The notes under the pieces: model-generated | What the model was told of the DNA's origin: nothing | Seen by the model: only the letters and a program-made list of their open reading frames with translations | The model's database searches: none | Translations under genes and position numbers: made by a program | Assembly: GCF_020715685.1 (NCBI RefSeq) | Contig: NZ_CP085840.1 | Span: forward strand, 3,286,001-3,350,000 | Origin: Dermatobacter hominis | Lineage (GTDB): Bacteria > Actinomycetota > Acidimicrobiia > Acidimicrobiales > Microtrichaceae | DNA: 64,000 nucleotides | Direction of reading: 5' to 3' | Shown here: positions 33,515 to 44,400 of the stretch, piece by piece | How positions within the stretch are numbered: position 1 is the stretch's first letter | Layout of the letters: every line of letters begins with the position of its first letter

Positions 33515-36500
33515 TCAGCTGACCCGGCCGACCTCGACGGTCGACCCGCTCTCGGTGGGCACGACCCGGATGCCCGTGCGGATCCGCTCCTGCATGGTGC
33601 CGACGTGGCTGATCACCCCGACCATGCGACCGCCGGCCCGGAGGGCGTCGAGCTCGTCCATCGCCAGCTCGAGCGCATCGGCGTCGAGCGTCCCGAAGCC
33701 CTCGTCGATGAACAGCGCGTCCAGGTGCACGCCGCCGGAGTGCTGCTGGACGGCGTCGGCGACGGCGAGCGCCAGCGCCAGCGACGCCTGGAACGTCTCG
33801 CCGCCGGACAACGTCGACACGTCCCGCCGCTCGCCGGTGTGGGCATCGTGGACGCGGAGGTCCAGCCCGGCGAGCCGGTTGCGCCCGGAGCCCGTGCGGT
33901 GCACGTGCAGCGTGTAGCGCCCACCGGTCATCACGGTGAGGCGGCGGTTCGCGAGCTCGCAGATGTCCTCGAGGTAGGCGGCCAGGACCCACCGCCGGAG
34001 CGACACGCGATCCCCTGATCGCCCCCCGACCGTGTCCGAGACCCGGCGAAGGAGCTCGGCGCGCTCCCGTCGCCCGGCCGCCTCCGAGTCGAGACGGCGG
34101 TGGGCGTCGGCCCAACCCCTGATGGCCTCGGCCGCGTCCTGCACAGCGGTCGAGGTGGCCGAGGCGATCGTCCGGCGCGCCGTGGCGTCCTGGAGGGCCG
34201 CAGCCGCCGCCTCGACGGCAGGTCGGTCGTCGGGTAGGTCGGCGAGCTCCTCGGTCTGGAGGAGCGCGGTGGTGCGCGTGAGCTCCTCCCGGTGCTCGCC
34301 GATCACGCGCTCCAGGCGCACCACCTGATCGGGATCCAGGAGCGCCGCCGCAGCCGAGTCGACGTCGTCGAACCCGGCGTCGGCGACGTCGACGGCGAGG
34401 CGCTCCTCGGCTTGGCGCACGGCGTCGGCGCGGCGGTCCCGCTCGGTGGAGGCTGCGACGAGCGCGGCGAGCGCCGTGGCGACGACGTCGACCGACGACA
34501 CGGCGGCGGCGGGGTCGGCATCGGTCCCCAGCGCGTCGACGACTCGGGCCGCCAGCAGGTCGCGCTCGGCCGAGCGGGCGTCGGCGGCGCGGCGGGCCTG
34601 GGCCGCCCGCTCCCGGAGCGCGCCGGCCTCGGACTCGGCCGCACCGGCCCGCACGGCCGACCCGTCGATCTCCTCCTGGAGCTCGGCGACCCGTGCGGCG
34701 GCGCCGCGCTGCTCGTCGAGGCGGGTCGAGAGGTCGACGACGGCGGCCGCCGCTGCCGCCGGGTCGACGTCGCCGGCGCGACCGTGCAGCTGCGCGACGC
34801 GGGTGCTCGCGTCCCGTTCGGCCGCCTCGGCCGTTCGCAGCGCCGCTGCGGCGCGCTCCTCGACCGCGGCGAGGTCGTCGACCTCGGCCCGGTCGACGAC
34901 CGCGGTGCTGGCCCGTGCGGGCGACGGGTGCTCGGCGGCACCGCACACGGGACACGGCGAGCCGTCGGTCAGATCCGCGGCCAGCAGCGCGGCGATGCCG
35001 TCGAGGTAGGCCTCCCGGGCGGTCAGGTGCTGCGCCTTCGCATCGAGGTGCGCGGCGGTGGCGGCGGTGACCGCCGACCCCCGCTGCTCGTGGCGTTCCC
35101 GCGCCGCCACCAGCTCCGTCGCGGCGGCGGCCACCGTCGTGGCGCGCTCGAGCTCGGTGGCGGTGGCGTCGGCGAGCAGCGCCAGCTCCCGGCACCGGGT
35201 CAGCCTGGCGGTCGCGTCATCGGCGGCGAGCCGAGCCTGACGGGCGCGCTCCGCCGCCCGGTCGGCCTCGCCGTCCAGGCCGTCCGCGGCGCGCTCGAGC
35301 CGGTCGATCTCGGCGGTGAGCTGGTCCCGGCGTCGAGCCACGTCGACGAGCGGGGCGAGCTCGGCGCGGAGCACCGCGAGGTCCTCGGCGGCGTCGGAGG
35401 GGTGGTGGACGGCCGGCGCACCGTGGCCGGACCCGATCGACGCCGGGAGCCGGACCGGGCAGCGCTCGACCTCGCGCGCCAGGTGCAGGCCTGCACCGGT
35501 CAGCGCGGACGCTGCGTCCGCGGCGGCCCGCCGGGCGGTCTCCACCATGGCCAGGCCGGGGGCGACGGGCGCGGCCCTGCGGGCGTCGGCGAGCTGCTCG
35601 GCGAGCCGGTCGACGGCGTCCGACTCGGCGCGGAGGCGGGTGGCCTGGGCGCGGAGCTCCTGCCGGCGCTCCCAGCGGCGCCCGACCAGCGCCAACCGAT
35701 CGTGCGCGGTCCTGGCGGCGTCGTGGCGCCGCTCCGCGTCCTCCGCGGCCGATCGGGCCCTCGTGGCCCAGGTGTCGGCGGCCGTGACCAGCGCGTCCAG
35801 GTCGGCCTGGTCCGCAGGACGGCCGGCACGGTCGGGAGCAGGGTCGGTCGGGCCGGCGCTCGCGCCGTCGGGGCCGTGGGCGTGGAGGACCTCGGTCCAG
35901 CGCTCGCCCGCCTGCCGGCGGAGGCCCGAGAGCCGCTCGTCGTCGGCCTGCACCGCGGCCCGCGCCGCACGGGCCCGGTCGTCGAGCCAGCGCTCGACCT
36001 CGCCGAAGAGCTCGGTGTCGAACAGCGACGTGAGCAGGCGCTCGCGCTGGTCCCCGGTGGCGGGCTGCAGCACCTGCTGGAACTGGCCCTGCGGGAGCAG
36101 CACCACGCGCGCGAACTGGACGTGGTCCAGTCCCACGAGGTCGAGGACCTGCTGGTTCACCTCGGTGGTGCGGTTGGCCATCTCCTTCCACTCCCGGCCC
36201 TCGCGCTTGAACAGGCGGGCGGTGGGCTGGGTGGTCGTGGTGCCGGTGCCGCGCAGCTTGGGTCGCTCGTACTGCGGTGAGCGCTCGATGCGCCAGCGAT
36301 CGCCGTGTGCGTCGAACTCGAGCTCGGCGACCGTCGGCTGGTCGGGCGCGGCGTGGTCGGAGCGGAGGTCGCCCGGGCCGCGCAGCCCGGGCACCTGCCC
36401 GTACAGCGCGAAGCACATGGCGTCGAGGAGGAAGGTCTTGCCGGCGCCGGTGGGCCCGTGGATCAGGAAGAGGCCGTCGGCGGCGAGTCGGTCGAAGTCG

Positions 36501-36559
36501 ACCTGGGTCCTCGTGGCGTACGGGCCGATGCCCTCGAGCGCCAGCCGCCGAGGTCTCAC
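33515..36559 (-). CDS. sbcC: Exonuclease SbcCD subunit SbcC
   Basis: A 1014-residue SMC-like ATPase. Walker A HGPTGAGKT is at residues 34-42 and the Q-loop region VVLLPQGQFQQVLQ at about 150. Long coiled coils flank a zinc hook with CPVCGAAEHPS at about residue 540. The signature LSGGETFQASLALALA and Walker B ALFIDEGFGTLD lie near the C-terminus. With SbcD it forms the bacterial Mre11-Rad50-type complex that opens hairpins and processes DNA ends. The start is GTG at 36559, overlapping the sbcD stop by 4 bp; the much longer open frame upstream is antisense to recC. The coiled coils are very Ala/Arg-rich. Confidence 0.95.
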   Translation of the reverse strand: MRPRRLALEGIGPYATRTQVDFDRLAADGLFLIHGPTGAGKTFLLDAMCFALYGQVPGLRGPGDLRSDHAAPDQPTVAELEFDAHGDRWRIERSPQYERPKLRGTGTTTTQPTARLFKREGREWKEMANRTTEVNQQVLDLVGLDHVQFARVVLLPQGQFQQVLQPATGDQRERLLTSLFDTELFGEVERWLDDRARAARAAVQADDERLSGLRRQAGERWTEVLHAHGPDGASAGPTDPAPDRAGRPADQADLDALVTAADTWATRARSAAEDAERRHDAARTAHDRLALVGRRWERRQELRAQATRLRAESDAVDRLAEQLADARRAAPVAPGLAMVETARRAAADAASALTGAGLHLAREVERCPVRLPASIGSGHGAPAVHHPSDAAEDLAVLRAELAPLVDVARRRDQLTAEIDRLERAADGLDGEADRAAERARQARLAADDATARLTRCRELALLADATATELERATTVAAAATELVAARERHEQRGSAVTAATAAHLDAKAQHLTAREAYLDGIAALLAADLTDGSPCPVCGAAEHPSPARASTAVVDRAEVDDLAAVEERAAAALRTAEAAERDASTRVAQLHGRAGDVDPAAAAAAVVDLSTRLDEQRGAAARVAELQEEIDGSAVRAGAAESEAGALRERAAQARRAADARSAERDLLAARVVDALGTDADPAAAVSSVDVVATALAALVAASTERDRRADAVRQAEERLAVDVADAGFDDVDSAAAALLDPDQVVRLERVIGEHREELTRTTALLQTEELADLPDDRPAVEAAAAALQDATARRTIASATSTAVQDAAEAIRGWADAHRRLDSEAAGRRERAELLRRVSDTVGGRSGDRVSLRRWVLAAYLEDICELANRRLTVMTGGRYTLHVHRTGSGRNRLAGLDLRVHDAHTGERRDVSTLSGGETFQASLALALAVADAVQQHSGGVHLDALFIDEGFGTLDADALELAMDELDALRAGGRMVGVISHVGTMQERIRTGIRVVPTESGSTVEVGRVS

Positions 36560-37782
36560 CGTTCGCTCCCGACGACGGCGACCACCGCGTCGCGGACCGC
36601 GGCGGTGGCCGCCCGGTCGGGCGCCTCGTCCCACTGCTCCGCCAGGAAGTCGAGGGCCAGGTCGAGCGGCTGGCGGCGCCGGACCTCGTGCGAGGTGCGC
36701 ACGACGGGTGCCTGCGAGCGCTCGGGTGGCTCGTGGACCAGCTCTGCGGCGTGGGGGAAGCGCGTGCGGAGGCGGGCCATGGCCTGGTGGGGCAGGTGCG
36801 GGTCCGTCAGCACCGCCCGGATGCGACCGTCTCGCTGCGCGTCCAGCGCGGGATCGACCAGGAGGTCGTCGAGGCGGCCCCGGACCGTGTGCAGCGGTCG
36901 GCCGATGCCGAGCTCGACGAACTCGACCGAGCGGCCGCCGTCGGGCGACAGGTCGACGATCCGCACGCCCTTGCGGTGGTGCTCCTCGGAGAAGGAGTAC
37001 CGCAGCGGCGAACCCGAGTAGGCGATGCGCTCGTCGGCCCACGACTGGTGGCCGTGGAGGTGGCCCAGCGCGACGTAGTCGAAGCCGTCGAACAGCGACG
37101 GCTCCACGCGGTCGGCGCCACCGACCGCCAGCTGGCGTTCGCTGTCGCACACCTCTACCGGCGCCTCGTCCAGGCGGGGCGCGGTCCCGGCGACGAAGGC
37201 GTGGGCGACCACGACGGACCGCAGGCCCTTGCGGCGCCGCCGGTCCGACCGCAGCGCGCGCACCGCTCGACCCAGCGTCTGCTGGTGGGTGCCCCGACGG
37301 GCGGAGATGGTCGTGGGGTCGGCGCCGTCGGGGGCGTCGCCCGGATCGGGGTCCGACGGGTGCGCCGCCTCGAACGTGACCGGGTCCAGGTACGGCACGG
37401 GGTGGACGACGACGTCGCCGTCGGCGTGGGGCACGACCACCGGTTCGGCGAAGCGGCGCACGTCCGCACGCACGGTGACGCCGGCGCGCGACATGAGGCG
37501 GTCGCCGAACCCGGCCCGGCTGGCGGAGTCGTGGTTGCCGCTGATGGCGACGACCACCGCGCCCGTGTCCCGGAGGCGCAGCAGCGCCTCGTCGAGCAGC
37601 TCCACGGCCGGGGTGGCCGGGATGGCGCGGTCGTAGAGGTCGCCGGCGACCAGGACGGCGTCGACCCGTTCGGACGCGGCCAGCTCCACCATCCGGTCCA
37701 CGGCGGCGGACTGCTCGTCGAGCAGCGATGCGCCGTGGAACTGGCGACCGAGGTGCCAGTCGGAGGTGTGCAGGAACCGCAT
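36556..37782 (-). CDS. sbcD: Exonuclease SbcCD subunit SbcD
   Basis: A 408-residue Mre11-type metallophosphoesterase. All phosphoesterase motifs are present: TSDWHLGR (residues 6-13), AGDLYDRAIP, SGNHDS, and GHLHGHQ at about 232. The C-terminal capping domain continues to residue 400. It supplies the Mn-dependent nuclease activity of SbcCD. The gene precedes sbcC with a GTGA overlap. It is divergent from recC across about 130 bp with no clear palindrome, so repair genes on both strands may share a promoter region. Confidence 0.95.
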   Translation of the reverse strand: MRFLHTSDWHLGRQFHGASLLDEQSAAVDRMVELAASERVDAVLVAGDLYDRAIPATPAVELLDEALLRLRDTGAVVVAISGNHDSASRAGFGDRLMSRAGVTVRADVRRFAEPVVVPHADGDVVVHPVPYLDPVTFEAAHPSDPDPGDAPDGADPTTISARRGTHQQTLGRAVRALRSDRRRRKGLRSVVVAHAFVAGTAPRLDEAPVEVCDSERQLAVGGADRVEPSLFDGFDYVALGHLHGHQSWADERIAYSGSPLRYSFSEEHHRKGVRIVDLSPDGGRSVEFVELGIGRPLHTVRGRLDDLLVDPALDAQRDGRIRAVLTDPHLPHQAMARLRTRFPHAAELVHEPPERSQAPVVRTSHEVRRRQPLDLALDFLAEQWDEAPDRAATAAVRDAVVAVVGSER

Positions 37783-37909
37783 GGGGCGAACGTACCGACG
37801 GCCTGTGACAGGGCCGCGGATGCGGCGGGTGACGGAGCCGCTGCGAGGCCAGGGCCTCCTTCCGCTCGCCGGGGGACGGTGTCACCGGCAGCCGGTAGCT
37901 TCCGGCACC

Positions 37910-40900
37910 GTGCTGGACGTCCGGATCGCCGACCACGTCGACCCCCTCGTCGACGTGCTCGTGGCGCGGATGTCCGTGCCGCTGGCGGACCCGTTCGCGA
38001 CCGAGTGGGTGGCGGTGCCGTCGATCGGCATGCGGCGGTGGCTCGCCCAGCGCCTGGCGCACGGGCTCGGCACCTCGGTCGGCGACGACGGGGTGACGGC
38101 CAACGTCGCCATGCCCTTCCCCGACGAGCTCCGCCGGGCCGTGCTCGCCGCCGACCTCGGCGGCCCGACGGCGGCCGCCGATCCGTGGGATGCGGAGCGG
38201 CTCGTGTGGTCGGTCCTCGATGCGCTGCTCGATCCCTCGATCAGCCAGGTCCCGACGCTCGCCGCCGTGGCCCAGCCCCCCGACGGCGCGTCGATCGTCA
38301 GCCGTGCGCAGTCCGTGGCCGAGCTGTTCGATCGCTACTGCCGCCACCGCCCGGCCATGGTGCGGGCGTGGATCGCGGGCTCGGACGTCGATGCGCTCGG
38401 CGGCCCCGTGCCCGACGGCCACGCCTGGCAGCCCGAGCTGTTCCGGCGCGTCCGCTCGCGACTGGCGGTGCCCAGCCCACCCGAGCGGCTCGAGCACGCG
38501 ATCGAGCGCGTCCGCCGTGGTGAGGTGGCGCTGGACCTGCCCCCACGGCTGGCGCTGTTCGGGCTGAGCACCGTGCCGCCAGACGTGGCGCCGCTGGTGG
38601 GCGCCGTGGCGGAGCACCACGACGTGGCCGTGCTGCTGCTCACCGCGTCCGAGGTCGCAGCGGCGGCGGTGAGCGCCGCCGTGAGGGAGTCCGGGGTCGG
38701 GACGCCGCTCGCCCGGCGGGACGACCGCACGGCCGACCTGGTGCGCCACCCGCTGCTGCGGTCGTGGGGCGACGCCGGGCGCGAGGCGGTGGTGACGCTC
38801 AGCGCAGCCGGTGTCGTGGTCGACGTGCCGCCGTCGTCGACGCCCGTGCAGATGTCGCTCGACCTCGGCGACGTGGCCGGCGGGCCCGACGGCGATCACG
38901 CCGACCAGGGGCCCGAGCAGCTGACGCTCGATCGCGCACCTGCGGAGGGTGCGCCGCACCTCCTCGCCCGCGTCCGGTCCGACCTGCGCGCCGACCGCGC
39001 CCCCGACCGCACCTTCCGCCTCCGCCCGGGGGACCGCTCGGTCCAGGTGCACGCCTGCACGGGGCCGGCTCGCCAGGTCGAGGTGCTGCGGGACTCGATC
39101 CTCCACCTGCTCGCTTCCGACGGGTCGCTCACCGAGGGCGACATCGTGGTGCTCTGCCCCCGGATCGAGGAGTTCGCTCCCGTCGTCGAGGCGGTGTTCG
39201 GCCCGTCCGCCGACGCCACCGCGGACCGCGGCGACGTGGATGGCGACGACGCCCTGCGGGCCCCGCTGCTCCGGTACCGCATCACGGATCGTCGGCTCCG
39301 CGCCGACGTCCCGCTGCTCGGGGTGCTGGGGGCGCTGCTCGACGTGCTCCCCGGTCGGTTCACGGCGTCCGGGGTGGCCGACCTGCTCGCCATGGGACCC
39401 GTGGCCGACCGGTTCGGCCTGACCGCCGACGACCTCGCGCTGCTCGACGACTGGATCTGCGAGGCCAACGTCCGGTGGGGCCTCGACGGTGCGCACCGCG
39501 CGGCCTGGCACCTCCCGTCCGGTCACCGGTCGAACAGCTGGGCCGCGGGGCTGGACCAGCTGATGATGGGCGCCGCGATCCGCGGTGATCACCTCACGAC
39601 GGCGATCGGGGGTGTCCCGCCGCTGGCGGTCGCGGACGGGTCGATCCGCACCGCCGCCCGCGTCGCCGAGGCGGTGCGGACGCTCGCCGCCGTCCGAGCG
39701 CGCACGGTCGGCACCACTGCGACCGTCACGGAGTGGTGCGAGCTCCTCGCCGGTGCGGTCGACGAGATGTGCTCGTTGCCGTGGGCCGAGAGCTGGCAGC
39801 GGCGTCGGCTCGACCGCGTCCTGCGCGACCTGCGGGACCGATCGCAGGGGCCCGACGGCGAGCCGTCGGAGCTGCCGCTCGACCTGTCCGACGTCCGCCG
39901 GCTGGTCGCCGATCTGCTCGAGGGGGACCCGGCCCGGGCCGCCTTCGGCACCGGCGCGATCACGTTGTGCTCGCTGTCGCCGCTCCGATCGGTGCCGGCC
40001 CGGGTCGTCTGCGTGCTCGGGCTCGACCAGGACGCCCTGCCCCGCGGTCTGGCCCAGGGCGACGACCTGCTCGCCGTCGCGCCGCTCGTGGGCGACCGGG
40101 ACCCCAGGTCCGAGACGCGCCAGCTCCTGCTCGAGGCCGTGCTCGCCGCAGAGGACGCGCTGGTGATCACCTACGGCGCCGTCGACGTCCGGACCAACCT
40201 GCCCGTGCCGCCGGCCGTCGCGCTCGACGAGTGGCTCGACACCCTGGCGGCCACGTGTGCCGAACCTCCGGAGCGGGTGCGCGACATCGTCCGGGTGGCG
40301 CATCCGAGGCACGGCTTCGACCCGCGCAACTTCTCGGCCGAGGGGCTGGGCGACCCGGCCGGGCCGGCCGTGCCCGGACCGTGGGGGTTCGACCCCCTCG
40401 GTCGCTCCGGCGCGCTCTCGCTGCGCGATCGGGAGCCGGCGCCCGGTCCCGAGCTCCTCGTCCCGAGCCCACTCGAGACCGCACCGACCGAGGTCGTCAC
40501 GCTCGACCGGTTGCGGCGCAGCCTGGTCGACCCGATCCGGGAGTTCCTCACGCAGACGCTCGGCGTGTGGTTCCCGAGGGTCGAGGACGACGCGGTCGAC
40601 ACGCTCCCGACCGACCTCGACGGCCTCGCCCGCCACCAGCTGGGGGCCGACCTGCTCTTGGCGCGCGCCGCCGGGATCGACACCGAGCGGTGGCTCGAGA
40701 CGGCGCGAGCACGCGGGTCGCTCCCACCGGAACCCCTGTCCCGGAGCGGCATGGAGACCGTTCGCCGGGTGGTCGACCAGATCGAGCGGTCGGCGATGGA
40801 GCTCGGGGTCGGGCTGGCGCCGTCGGCGCGCCACGACATCGACCTCCTCATCGGGGACCAGCGCCTGATCGGCACCGTCGAGCGCTGCGTCGACGGCGAT

Positions 40901-41419
40901 CGGCCCGGTCCGGTCCGCCTCGAGATGTCCAAGGCCAAGGCAGGGCAGCGGGTCCGCGCCGTCGTCGACCTCCTCGCCCTGGTGGCGACCGATCCGACCC
41001 AGGACTGGAGGGCGGTCGTCATCCGTCAGACGACCAGGACCAAGAGCGCTCGTGCCGACGAGCTGCTGCTCGGCGTCGTCGGTGACGATCCCGACGAGCG
41101 CCGGTGCCGCGCGATCGAGGTCCTGGAGGAGCTCCTCGCGCTGCGAGCGGCGATGCTGCGTGAGCCGCTGCCGATCGTCGAGAAGACGAGCTGCCACCTG
41201 GCCCGACACGAGATGACCAAGGCGGCGTCCGCGTGGAACGACGTCGTCGGCGCCAACCCCATCCCGGGTGAGTGCTCCGACCAGCACGTGCGCGCGGCGT
41301 TCGGGTCGCTCGACTTCGACGGCTTCATGTCGCTCCGCATCGCCGGCCGATCCACCCGCGACCACGCCGAGGAGCTCTGGCGCGTGCTCGACGCGGCCGT
41401 CGTGGAGGAGGAGCCGTGA
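37910..41419 (+). CDS. recC: Exodeoxyribonuclease V gamma subunit RecC
   Basis: A 1169-residue protein, matching RecC length (about 1120). The N-terminus VAVPSIGMRRWLAQRLAHGLG and NVAMPFPDEL is the RecC signature block. Degenerate helicase motifs follow, for example WICEANVRWGLDGAHR and SLSPLRSVPARVVCVLGLDQDALPR. RecC recognises Chi-like sequences and splits the strands for RecB and RecD. I use GTG 37910; an in-frame ATG at about 37820 would add 30 residues that look unlike the family. It overlaps recB by 4 bp. Confidence 0.92.
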   Translation: MLDVRIADHVDPLVDVLVARMSVPLADPFATEWVAVPSIGMRRWLAQRLAHGLGTSVGDDGVTANVAMPFPDELRRAVLAADLGGPTAAADPWDAERLVWSVLDALLDPSISQVPTLAAVAQPPDGASIVSRAQSVAELFDRYCRHRPAMVRAWIAGSDVDALGGPVPDGHAWQPELFRRVRSRLAVPSPPERLEHAIERVRRGEVALDLPPRLALFGLSTVPPDVAPLVGAVAEHHDVAVLLLTASEVAAAAVSAAVRESGVGTPLARRDDRTADLVRHPLLRSWGDAGREAVVTLSAAGVVVDVPPSSTPVQMSLDLGDVAGGPDGDHADQGPEQLTLDRAPAEGAPHLLARVRSDLRADRAPDRTFRLRPGDRSVQVHACTGPARQVEVLRDSILHLLASDGSLTEGDIVVLCPRIEEFAPVVEAVFGPSADATADRGDVDGDDALRAPLLRYRITDRRLRADVPLLGVLGALLDVLPGRFTASGVADLLAMGPVADRFGLTADDLALLDDWICEANVRWGLDGAHRAAWHLPSGHRSNSWAAGLDQLMMGAAIRGDHLTTAIGGVPPLAVADGSIRTAARVAEAVRTLAAVRARTVGTTATVTEWCELLAGAVDEMCSLPWAESWQRRRLDRVLRDLRDRSQGPDGEPSELPLDLSDVRRLVADLLEGDPARAAFGTGAITLCSLSPLRSVPARVVCVLGLDQDALPRGLAQGDDLLAVAPLVGDRDPRSETRQLLLEAVLAAEDALVITYGAVDVRTNLPVPPAVALDEWLDTLAATCAEPPERVRDIVRVAHPRHGFDPRNFSAEGLGDPAGPAVPGPWGFDPLGRSGALSLRDREPAPGPELLVPSPLETAPTEVVTLDRLRRSLVDPIREFLTQTLGVWFPRVEDDAVDTLPTDLDGLARHQLGADLLLARAAGIDTERWLETARARGSLPPEPLSRSGMETVRRVVDQIERSAMELGVGLAPSARHDIDLLIGDQRLIGTVERCVDGDRPGPVRLEMSKAKAGQRVRAVVDLLALVATDPTQDWRAVVIRQTTRTKSARADELLLGVVGDDPDERRCRAIEVLEELLALRAAMLREPLPIVEKTSCHLARHEMTKAASAWNDVVGANPIPGECSDQHVRAAFGSLDFDGFMSLRIAGRSTRDHAEELWRVLDAAVVEEEP

Positions 41420-44400
41420 CGACGACCACCCCCGCGCCGTCGTTCGACGTGACCGCAGCGCTGCAGGAGACCGGTCGTCTGGTGATCGGCGCGAGCGCCG
41501 GCACCGGGAAGACCTACACCCTGGCCGCGCTCGCCTGCCGGCACGTCGCGGAGCGCGGCGTCCCCGTCGGCGAGCTGCTCGTGGTCACCTTCACCCGGGC
41601 CGCTGCCGCCGAGCTGCGCGACCGCATCCGGAGCCGTCTCGTCGACGCCGCTCGGGTGCTCTCCGGCGCCGCGCCGCTCAGGGCCGACGACCCGGTGCTC
41701 GTCCACCTCGCCACCGGCTCCGAATCCGAGCTCCGCGAGCGCCGACGCCGCCTCGAGCTCGCGGTGGCCGACTTCGACACCGCCACGATCACGACGATCC
41801 ACGGGTTCTGCACCCAGGTCCTCGCCGCGCAGGGGTCGACCGGACCGTTCGATCCGTCCGCGGTGCTGGTGCAGGACCCGACGGAGGTCGTCGACTCGAC
41901 GGTGGCGGACGTGCTGGTCGAGGCCGCGCTCGCCCAGCTCGACCACAGCGGCGCGGACGGTCCGCCGACCCTGCCGAAGGCGAACCGCCTGGCCAAGCTG
42001 GCCCAGCTCGTGCTGGCCAACCCCGGCATCGGGATCATGGCGAGCGGCGACCGGGCCGAGGACGAGCTCATGGCGACGTTGCTCGAACGGGTCGTGCAGC
42101 GCGTCAGCGAGCAGCTCCGCCGGGCCGGTGCGGTCACGTTCGACGACCAGCTCACGCGCGTCGCAGAGCTGCTCGAGCACGATGCCGGGCTCCGTCGCTC
42201 GCTGAGCGACCAGTTCGCGGTCGTCATGATCGACGAGAGCCAGGACACCGACCCGGTGCAGTGGCGTGCGCTCACCACCGCCTTCCAGGGCTCGTCGTCG
42301 CTGCTGGTCGTCGTCGGCGACCCGAAGCAGGCGATCTACAGCTTCCGGGGTGGCGACGTCTACAACTACCTCGAGGCCGTCGAGCTGGCGGACGACCGCA
42401 GGAGCCTGGACACGAACCACCGGTCGGACGGCTCGGTCGTCACGGCCATGAACCTCATGTCGGCCGGCGCATCGCTCGGCCACGAGCGGATCGTGTACGA
42501 GCCGGTGCGGTCCCCCGAGGAGCTGGCGGGCCGTTCGCTCGTGCTCGACGGGCGGCCGGTGCCGGGCCTGTGGGTCCGTTCCGTGACCGACCCCGAGCAG
42601 CCGAGGAACAAGAACGGGACGTTCAGCGCCGAACGGGCCCGTCGGACCATCCGGGAGGACCTGGCGAACCAGGTCGCGGTCCTGCTCGACGGTGCCGGCG
42701 TCGTGCGGGCATCGGACGGTGCCGACGGTGCGCCGGTGCCGTTGCGGCCCGACGACGTCGCCGTGCTCGTCAAGGCGCGCAGCGACGCGGCGCCGATCCA
42801 GCGCGCGCTCCTCGCACGAGGGATCGCCTCCGTCGTGATCGGCGCCGGCAGCGTCACCGATTCGCTGGCCGCCTCGCACTGGAGGTGGCTCATCGAGGGG
42901 CTGCAGCGACCGACCGACGCCCGGCTCGCCCGGGCGGTGGGCCTGTCCTGGTTCTTCGACCTCGATGCCGCGACGATCGCTGCGACCGCGGCGGACGATC
43001 CGACCGGGGCCGGCGCCGAGACGCTCACCTCGATCCAGCGGACCCTGGTCGCATGGGCCGAGGTGCTCCGCCGCCAGGGCGTCGCCGCGATGGTCGAGCG
43101 GGTGTGGCGCGAGTCCGACCTCCGGGAGCGGGTCCTGGCGAGGGCGACCGGTGAACGGGACCTGACCGATCTCGACCACCTCGCCGAGCTGCTCCACACG
43201 GCGACCGGGGGCAGGCCGGTCGGGCCGGAGGCGCTGCGGGAGCGGTTCGACGCGCTCGACGATCCCGAGGACGAGGCGGTCGAGGACCCCGACGCCGTGC
43301 GCCGTCGGGTGGACTCCGACACGTCAGCGGTCCGGATCATGACGATCCACGTGTCGAAGGGCCTGGAGTTCCCGGTGGTGTGCTGCCCGACGCTGTGGAG
43401 CGCCGGGTCCCTCGACGTCACGTCCCGGACGTTCCACGACGACGCGGGCGATCGGTTCGTGGACGTGAGCGATCCCCCGGACGAGACCGTCAAGTGCCGG
43501 GCCCAGGAGGAGGCCGACGGCGAGCTGCGCCGCCTGACCTACGTCGCCCTGACCCGGGCGCTCCACACGACCCTGGTGTGGTGGGCGCCGGTCGGCGCGT
43601 GCGAGCGGTCCGGTCTGGCCCACCTGCTGTTCGGGTCGTCCTCCGACGCGGCGGCGGACGTCCCGCCCGTCGAGACCGATGCCGTCGAGGTCATCGAGAC
43701 CCGTGTCGCCGAGCGGGGCGCCGTCGACGTGGTGCGGGTCGACCTGGTGGATCCCGAGCCGGGCGTGGTGGAGGTCTCCCGGTCGTTCGCCGGGGGCCCG
43801 GGCGTGACCGGCGACCTCGAGGTCGCACGGCTGGGTCGCGAGCTCGACCGCACCGCCGGCAGGTGGTCGTTCACGGCGATCGCGGCCCGGGCCGCCCACG
43901 TCGAACCGCCGACGGGTCGTCCGGCCGGCCTGGGCACGGTGACGGATCCCGACGATCCGACGCTCGGCGACTCCTCCGACGACGACGAGCGCACGTCGCC
44001 ACCCCCGGTCCTCTTCGACGGCCTCGGCGCCGGTGCGGCGTTCGGGACGCTGGTGCACGCCGCGCTCGAGGAGGTCGACTTCACCGCGGACCTGGAGGCG
44101 CAGCTGACGTCGGTGCTCGACGTCCCGTGGTCGAGCGTCGAGCCCGACAAGGTGCCGCAGCTCGTGAAGGCCATCGCCGCGTCCGTCCGGACGCCGCTGG
44201 GCGACGCGCTCGGCGGCGGATCGCTCGAGGACCTCGCCCGGTCGGATCGGCTCGACGAGCTCGACTTCGAGCTGCCGCTCGGCGATCGGCGGGGTTCCGG
44301 CGCTCGCACGGTGTCGGCCGCGTCCATCGGCACCGTCCTGGCCCGGCACCTCCCGTCCGGCGACGAGATGTCGCCGTGGGCGCAACGTCTGGCCGGGGGC

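Noticed and set aside
33512-33525. Palindrome GGGTCAGCTGACCC between the dehydrogenase and sbcC genes
   Set aside because: It is perfect but has no loop, overlaps the sbcC stop and has no other copy that I noticed; I would not call it an operator or terminator.
36560-41365. N-terminal extension of the sbcC frame (to 2616 aa)
   Set aside because: The real SbcC start is GTG 36559 next to the sbcD stop; the extension is antisense to recC and out of frame with sbcD.
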